From Bacteroidales bacterium (GTDB lineage Bacteria; Bacteroidota; Bacteroidia; Bacteroidales; Marinilabiliaceae): a DNA stretch of 64,000 bases. This document shows, one piece after another, positions 59,743 through 64,000 of this stretch (position 1 is the first letter of the stretch; the number at the start of each line of letters is the position of its first letter). The position numbers and the translations under genes are program-made. Below the pieces are notes generated by a model. It saw only the letters and a list, made by a program, of their open reading frames with translations. It was not told the origin of the DNA and searched no databases. Location: contig JAKSLD010000006.1 of assembly GCA_024401395.1 (NCBI GenBank), positions 1-64,000 of the forward strand, given 5' to 3'.

Positions 59743-60216
59743 ATGGGAAGAGTAACCATTCGTAAGAAATGCATTACGATTGCGCGCAAGGCGATGCGAT
59801 CGGACAGTACTGCCAGAGTGGACGGCAAGAGTATCTTTATCAAGCGATATCCGGGGCATAACTATAAGCTTATCATGGTTCACGTTACAAAGAAGCAACG
59901 TGCTGTGAGAGATATGTTTGCGGATGCCAATGTGCTAGCCAAAGAAGATATGAAGAGATGGAACCGAGTGAGACATTGGGAGAGATATGCGCGACAGCAT
60001 AAGAAGTCGGGCGCATACAGAGCGGCAGTATCCTACTATTATAAGATGATAAGAGAGCACGGAAAAGAGCTGAGGGAAATCAGGCTACAGAACCGGCGAG
60101 ATAAGCGTGTAGAGAAGAGAGATATGCGAGTATTCAAGGAGAGAGAGACATTCTTCTGGGTTAAGTTTGACAACGCAGAAGAATATCAGTCGGCCTTGGC
60201 GCGGTTAGCAGGGTAA
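59743..60216 (+). CDS. Unknown basic protein
   Basis: I do not recognise this family. From the ATG at 59743 it has 157 aa; the frame continues upstream to an ATG at 59683 (177 aa), and neither start has a clear ribosome binding site. It is very rich in Arg and Lys and has no signal peptide or membrane segment. Notable segments are TIRKKCITIARKAMRSDSTA, VTKKQRAVRDMFADANVLAK and a strongly helical RHWERYARQHKKSGAYRAAV, ending with an aromatic FFWVKFDNAEEYQSALARL. The charge suggests nucleic-acid binding. It is flanked by the repeat array on the left and the convergent ion channel gene (7 nt away) on the right. Confidence 0.6.
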   Translation: MGRVTIRKKCITIARKAMRSDSTARVDGKSIFIKRYPGHNYKLIMVHVTKKQRAVRDMFADANVLAKEDMKRWNRVRHWERYARQHKKSGAYRAAVSYYYKMIREHGKELREIRLQNRRDKRVEKRDMRVFKERETFFWVKFDNAEEYQSALARLAG

Positions 60217-60222
60217 AAAGAA

Positions 60223-61041
60223 CTACTTCTGGAGTTGCTGTATCTGCTTCTCCAAATCCTCCATTTTCTTAAGAAGACATTGTATATCCTCCTTAGTAAG
60301 AGGAGCCTTAGAGTCATCCTGCTGTCCATCAGGCTGTTGGGCTTTCTGTGCGTTACCCTCATCAGTCATAGAAGTCACCAATACACCAGTGAGAGCATTG
60401 AGCATTACGAAAGCCGTCACACAGATATAAGAGACGAAATAGATAGAAGACAACGGATACAACTCCATTACCGGGCGAGCTATGCCCATACTCCAGCTTT
60501 CGAGAGTCATGACCTGGAACATCGTATAGCAAGTAGCCCCCAGAGAACCGAACCACTCAGGGAAATCGGCACCGAAGAGATGGCAGCCGATGACAGCGTA
60601 TATAATCATGATAGCGAGCCACAACGCCACGAGCCAACCGATTTTAGGGATAGAGCGAAGCAAGCTACCCACCAAGATACGCAAGCCATCGAATATTGTA
60701 AATACGCGGAGTAGGCGAAGGAGACGGAGGAGACGCAAAGAACGGATAGAAGCGAATGCGCCGCCGCTAGTGAGAACCGTCACGAGAGTCACGATGAGAT
60801 CGAACCAGTTCCAAGCCCAGTCCTTTCCGACCCAGAAACTCTTACCGCCGAAGATGATACGCAATCCGATTTCGATACAAAAGATAATCATTGCGCAATA
60901 GTCGAACCAATCTACAGCTACAGCGAAATGCTCTTCGAACCAAGGGTATGTAGTGAGGATAGCCTCGATAAAGACGAGGATAATAAGGATATCGATAAAC
61001 TTCTGACCGAAGTTAGCAATCTGTTTCAGTTTATTATTCAC
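60223..61041 (-). CDS. Voltage-gated sodium channel-like ion transporter (BacNav type)
   Basis: This is a single-repeat six-helix channel subunit of 272 aa that would assemble as a tetramer in the inner membrane. The voltage sensor S4 carries five arginines every third residue (R100, R103, R106, R109, R112 in SIRSLRLLRLLRLLRVF). The selectivity filter TLESWSMG (from T179) is that of bacterial Nav channels, with Glu 181 as the key residue. Residues ~253-271 (CLLKKMEDLEKQIQQLQK) form the C-terminal coiled coil that holds the tetramer. All features of a working channel are present; sodium selectivity is inferred from the filter. Confidence 0.9.
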   Translation of the reverse strand: MNNKLKQIANFGQKFIDILIILVFIEAILTTYPWFEEHFAVAVDWFDYCAMIIFCIEIGLRIIFGGKSFWVGKDWAWNWFDLIVTLVTVLTSGGAFASIRSLRLLRLLRLLRVFTIFDGLRILVGSLLRSIPKIGWLVALWLAIMIIYAVIGCHLFGADFPEWFGSLGATCYTMFQVMTLESWSMGIARPVMELYPLSSIYFVSYICVTAFVMLNALTGVLVTSMTDEGNAQKAQQPDGQQDDSKAPLTKEDIQCLLKKMEDLEKQIQQLQK

Positions 61042-61075
61042 CGGGGTAATAATAGTTTAGCTATTAATAATGGTC

Positions 61076-61083
61076 CAAAGGTA
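61076..61083 (-). promoter_or_regulatory. -7 element of the ion channel gene
   Basis: On the minus strand TACCTTTG matches TAnnTTTG exactly, 35 nt before the start codon. No -33 TTTG was found at the right distance. Confidence 0.45.
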
Positions 61084-61144
61084 AGGATAAATTTTGATTT
61101 GACTATCTATCAGGACAGATAAAGAATGAAAAAACGGGCAATAA

Positions 61145-61180
61145 TAAAAAAAGGGGCAAGCCTAGAAAGGCCTGCCCCTT
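61145..61180 (-). terminator. Terminator after the SusF-like gene
   Basis: The stem AAGGGGCA / TGCCCCTT (61151-61158 and 61173-61180), extended by inner GCCT/AGGC pairs, is followed on the minus strand by T7. It closes the Sus operon. Confidence 0.88.
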
Positions 61181-61215
61181 GGGAAATGTTTGTATCAGAA
61201 CAAATAAGAGTTTAC

Positions 61216-62640
61216 TTAGTTCTTTTTCACAGTACAGTGGCTATTGCCATTGTATGAAGGGTAAAGAGTGATAGTATAGTTACCATCCTCAGCAATGTTA
61301 AGGTTAGCACCATTCTGCTCGAGAGAATCGAAAGTACCACCGAGGTTGAGATCCCAGCCATCGTTAGCAACGAACTTGAACTCGCCGGCAACCATATCGA
61401 CAGTAATAGTATAAGAAACCTCACCTGTCTCAGAAGCAGAAACTGTCATGTGAGTAGTCTCATCAGCTGCATTCCAGCCATTGAAAGCGCCAGCGAGACC
61501 GAAAGAAGTGATAGGAGTCTTAACGAAAGTCTTAGCAGCGAGATCAACAGTGAGGAAGTTTACAGTAATCTCAGAACCCTCATTGATGTTACCGCCGGCA
61601 GGATCGAGAGTACCCTCTGCAGCGCCCAAGCCGTACCAAGTTTCGCCATCCTTAACCTTCCAGCCCCATTCGCCACCGAGAGCTACGTAGCCAGAATAGA
61701 TACCATCCTTATTTGGAGAATAGATAGCGCCCAACGAGCCATCCCAGCCATTATGAGAACCAGGAGTATAGATGAACTCCTGGAAAGAGACAGGCTGAAC
61801 ATCGAATGTACCCTCGATAAAGTTTACTGTAAGCGTATAGCTAACAGCGTCAGGGTCAGCTGTCACCTTAAAGTTCTGAGAGCCATCGCCCTGCTTCAAA
61901 GCATCGCCATTTACGCCCCAAACGTTATCCCATGAATTCTCCGAAGCAGCAGAAATAGGAGCAACCTTGAACTCGAAGTCGATATTATTTCCGTCGGCAT
62001 CCTTAGGAGCTTCGATACTGATAGAGAAGACAGGATCTTCATATACATCCTTACCGCTATGAGAGAACAAGAGAGAAGGGTCAGTAATAGTCCAATTCTG
62101 GATGCTACCGACTACGAAATACTCCTTCTCGATAACAGGAGCAGCAGGAGTTACAGAAACCTTTGCAGTTGTAGTATAAGCAGTGAACAACTGAGACTCG
62201 ATAGTATATACCATCTTATCGACGATATAGAACTCACAAGCCTTAGGAGCGTTACCGAACTCGGTAGTCACCAACTTCTGGAGCTGCTCAGATGTAAAAA
62301 CAATCTTAGAACCCTCCACAGAGAATGTATTAGCGTCTGCTGTGTAGAAGTTAGTAGCTGATGCTGGATCTTCCTCCTTAGTAAAAGCGAGGTTATGAGT
62401 CACATTAGCGCTAGCAGGCAAAGAATAAGCTACATCAATAGAGAAAGTAGCGCCTTCCTCAACCTCAGCCAGGTTAACAGTAGCAAACGATGGAGTAGCC
62501 TTCAGACCGAGGTCGATGATAGCCTCCTGCGAATATTTCTGTTTCTCGGTGGTTTTAGTCCAATCGTCATAAGACTCGTCATCACAGCTAACGAAACCTA
62601 GGGCAGCGAGACCAAGAACCGACAATAATAATTTATTCAT
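61216..62640 (-). CDS. SusF/SusE-type outer membrane glycan-binding lipoprotein
   Basis: This is a surface lipoprotein of the starch-utilisation type. The lipobox FVSC is followed by DDESYDDW, an acidic surface-export signal. Residues ~50-150 form the SusE-type N-terminal domain. Two or three tandem starch-binding-like domains follow, each with FxxGxxNGW-type strands (VVGSIQNWTITDP, YTPGSHNGWDGSLGAIYSP, GLAGAFNGWNAADETTHMTV). The aromatic residues in these repeats are likely to stack on sugar rings. It is the last gene of the cluster, before a terminator. Starch or a related alpha-glucan is the inferred ligand. Confidence 0.82.
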   Translation of the reverse strand: MNKLLLSVLGLAALGFVSCDDESYDDWTKTTEKQKYSQEAIIDLGLKATPSFATVNLAEVEEGATFSIDVAYSLPASANVTHNLAFTKEEDPASATNFYTADANTFSVEGSKIVFTSEQLQKLVTTEFGNAPKACEFYIVDKMVYTIESQLFTAYTTTAKVSVTPAAPVIEKEYFVVGSIQNWTITDPSLLFSHSGKDVYEDPVFSISIEAPKDADGNNIDFEFKVAPISAASENSWDNVWGVNGDALKQGDGSQNFKVTADPDAVSYTLTVNFIEGTFDVQPVSFQEFIYTPGSHNGWDGSLGAIYSPNKDGIYSGYVALGGEWGWKVKDGETWYGLGAAEGTLDPAGGNINEGSEITVNFLTVDLAAKTFVKTPITSFGLAGAFNGWNAADETTHMTVSASETGEVSYTITVDMVAGEFKFVANDGWDLNLGGTFDSLEQNGANLNIAEDGNYTITLYPSYNGNSHCTVKKN

Positions 62641-62723
62641 ATTAAAAGATTTATCGAAGTTATACCTAGAAGGGACGAGGGGGCGAGGGCAAGCCAGCCC
62701 CCTTGTACCTCATTAGCTGCAAA

Positions 62724-63875
62724 TTATCTAACAAAAGTATATGTCTTGTCGATATCGTTGTAGTAAACCTTAATAGGCTCAGCAGAAGCCTCAGCAGAGA
62801 AAGCGAAGTTACCATCGCCATCCACCTCGAAGTCGATACCCTCAGCGCAATAGATGCTAGTAGCGTCGTTAGGGCCCTTCCAGCCTGGGTTGATCTTAAA
62901 CTTATTGAAGCCATCGCCAGCAGCGTCAGTATTAGCAGCAGCAGGGATTTCGTAGAACCAGATATGGTTGTTAACGCCCTCCACTGTATTAACAGCAGCC
63001 ATTGGAGTAGAGCTATCAGACCAGCCATTGAAGTTACCAGAGATAAAGATACCATCGAGGACCTCAGGTTCGCCATCATAAGGCTTGATCGAGAGAACCA
63101 CGCCATCAGACTGATCGAGAGTTACTACATAATAACCATCGGCATCAGGAGTAATATTACCAGAACCGCCATCGTTAACAGCGAACTCGCCGAAAGAAGC
63201 GCCCTGACCGATCTGGTCGTCCCACTTACCAGGGAACTTAACCATCTTAAAGCCAGCAGAAGTGAGGTAAACAGTAGACTCGAGCTTAGACTTATCGGCG
63301 CTATAAGCCAAAGGATAAACCTGAGCAGCGCCCCAAGTTCCATCGCCGATACAAGAACCGATGAACCACCACATAGCAGGAACCTCATTAGCTGCGCTAG
63401 GATCGAAGAAATAAGGCTTAAAGTTCATCTTGATAGCATTAGAGAAAGACTTTGCAGTACCTACAGAAGCCATCATACGGAAATAAACCGACTGCTCCTC
63501 TGGGGTAGCATCCTTCTCATAAGCGAAGATAGAATTGATAGCTGAGTTAATCTCCTTGGCGCCGAGTTCGATAGAATTCACGGTAGAAGTGAAAGCATCC
63601 AATGTACGAGTGTCAGCCTCAGAGAAAGCCTCGCTCTTGCTAAGCTGAGCAGTATAAGTCTGTACGCATGGGAAGCCGAACTGAGCCTCCTCATAAGTAA
63701 GAGTAATCATATCTGTGCTCTGCTTGAGGTCGAGAGGGAGATTAGCTATTGAAGGTGTAAAGAGTTGGAAAGACTCAGGCACCGAGATTGTAGGGTTATC
63801 GTCGCGATCGGACTCGCAAGCTGTAAAAATCATGCCAGTTGCCAATGCTGCGCCCCATATAAATAGATTTTTCAT
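62724..63875 (-). CDS. SusE-type outer membrane glycan-binding lipoprotein
   Basis: This is a 383-aa lipoprotein whose lipobox FTAC is followed by the acidic ESDRDDNP, fitting surface export. The N-terminal SusE domain shows VPESFQLFTPSIANLPLDLK and TYEEAQFGFPCVQTYTAQLS. The C-terminal part has a binding-domain repeat FISGNFNGWSDSSTPMAAV and ends with KVYYNDIDKTYTFVR. It lies between the susD end and the SusF-like gene, the usual Sus order. Confidence 0.82.
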   Translation of the reverse strand: MKNLFIWGAALATGMIFTACESDRDDNPTISVPESFQLFTPSIANLPLDLKQSTDMITLTYEEAQFGFPCVQTYTAQLSKSEAFSEADTRTLDAFTSTVNSIELGAKEINSAINSIFAYEKDATPEEQSVYFRMMASVGTAKSFSNAIKMNFKPYFFDPSAANEVPAMWWFIGSCIGDGTWGAAQVYPLAYSADKSKLESTVYLTSAGFKMVKFPGKWDDQIGQGASFGEFAVNDGGSGNITPDADGYYVVTLDQSDGVVLSIKPYDGEPEVLDGIFISGNFNGWSDSSTPMAAVNTVEGVNNHIWFYEIPAAANTDAAGDGFNKFKINPGWKGPNDATSIYCAEGIDFEVDGDGNFAFSAEASAEPIKVYYNDIDKTYTFVR

Positions 63876-63899
63876 CGTATTATCTGAATTAAGACAAGA

Positions 63900-64000
63900 T
63901 TAATAACCAGGGTTCTGTTTCAAGTTGCTATTAGCATTCAAGTCAGTTGCTGGGATAGGGAACAACTTAGCTGTCTCAGGAAGAGAAGTACCATTAGCCA
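63900..64000 (-). CDS. SusD/RagB family protein, C-terminal end only
   Basis: The last 33 codons are in the window and the rest lies beyond the right edge. The final residues LFPIPATDLNANSNLKQNPG, then Tyr and stop, are the classic SusD C-terminus. A SusC-type transporter gene is expected further upstream on the minus strand. SusD proteins cap the SusC channel and bind the glycan at the cell surface. Confidence 0.85.
   Translation of the reverse strand, partial: ANGTSLPETAKLFPIPATDLNANSNLKQNPGY

Noticed and set aside
59743-60216. REP-associated tyrosine transposase
   Set aside because: I looked for the HUH motif and catalytic Tyr because of the adjacent repeats. Neither is present in the expected arrangement.

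Overview
The window is a stretch of a Bacteroidales chromosome, most likely Prevotellaceae. Evidence: a SusD–SusE–SusF glycan-uptake cluster at the right edge, Bacteroidetes-type promoters (TTTG / TAnnTTTG), lipoproteins with acidic residues after the lipobox Cys, DUF3078 and DUF4837 genes, and the tuf–tRNA-Trp–secE–nusG–rplKAJL–rpoBC cluster in Bacteroidetes form. The genus is an inference. No transposase, phage or CRISPR array was seen.

Layout. 1–5.9 kb: tilS, pepT and an AddA-type helicase-nuclease, overlapping end to end. 6–9.9 kb: a TonB-dependent-type outer membrane receptor, rnpA and an aldo/keto reductase. 10–13.9 kb: a cell-wall operon made of a sugar kinase fused to a RapZ C-terminal domain (AmgK-like), a MurU-like nucleotidyltransferase and an M23 peptidase. 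13.9–16.5 kb: an ApbE flavin transferase, a glutaminyl-cyclase-like M28 lipoprotein and rnhB. 16.5–19.7 kb: pyrE (-), an S41 protease lipoprotein and trxB. 20–31 kb: a surface-polysaccharide locus with five glycosyltransferase genes, an MsbA-like ABC exporter and a Wzi-like outer membrane protein. 31–32.5 kb: a small lipoprotein gene between two 91-bp copies of the rpsO 3' end and terminator. 32.6–42.3 kb (-): a TGS–uridine kinase, Tex, hpf, xerC, purA, a Fur-family regulator, a PorE-like OmpA protein and ruvX. 42.4–46.6 kb: DUF3078, DUF4837, pdxA and 5-formyl-THF cyclo-ligase. 46.6–59.1 kb (-): the rpoC-to-tuf cluster. 59.7–61 kb: an unknown basic protein and a voltage-gated Na+ channel-like protein. 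61.2–64 kb (-): SusF-like, SusE-like and the end of a SusD.

The most unusual non-coding signal is a dispersed intergenic repeat family. An A-rich leader (AATAAAAAAATTACGATGAA, or a variant ending in TGCGAGCAA) is followed by three to six consecutive units of exactly 11 bp. Units differ in sequence but mostly end in TTC, TAG, CAG or TAC. Clear copies lie at 19739–19954 (three leaders), 31145–31220, 36479–36542 (-), 43600–43686 and 59573–59659 (-), with possible relatives at 9928–9988 and 32130–32162. I do not recognise it as a described element. The most interesting gene system is the kinase–RapZ fusion next to murU, which could tie peptidoglycan-sugar salvage to amino-sugar-phosphate sensing.

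All functional calls come from reading motifs and gene order. No database search was possible.
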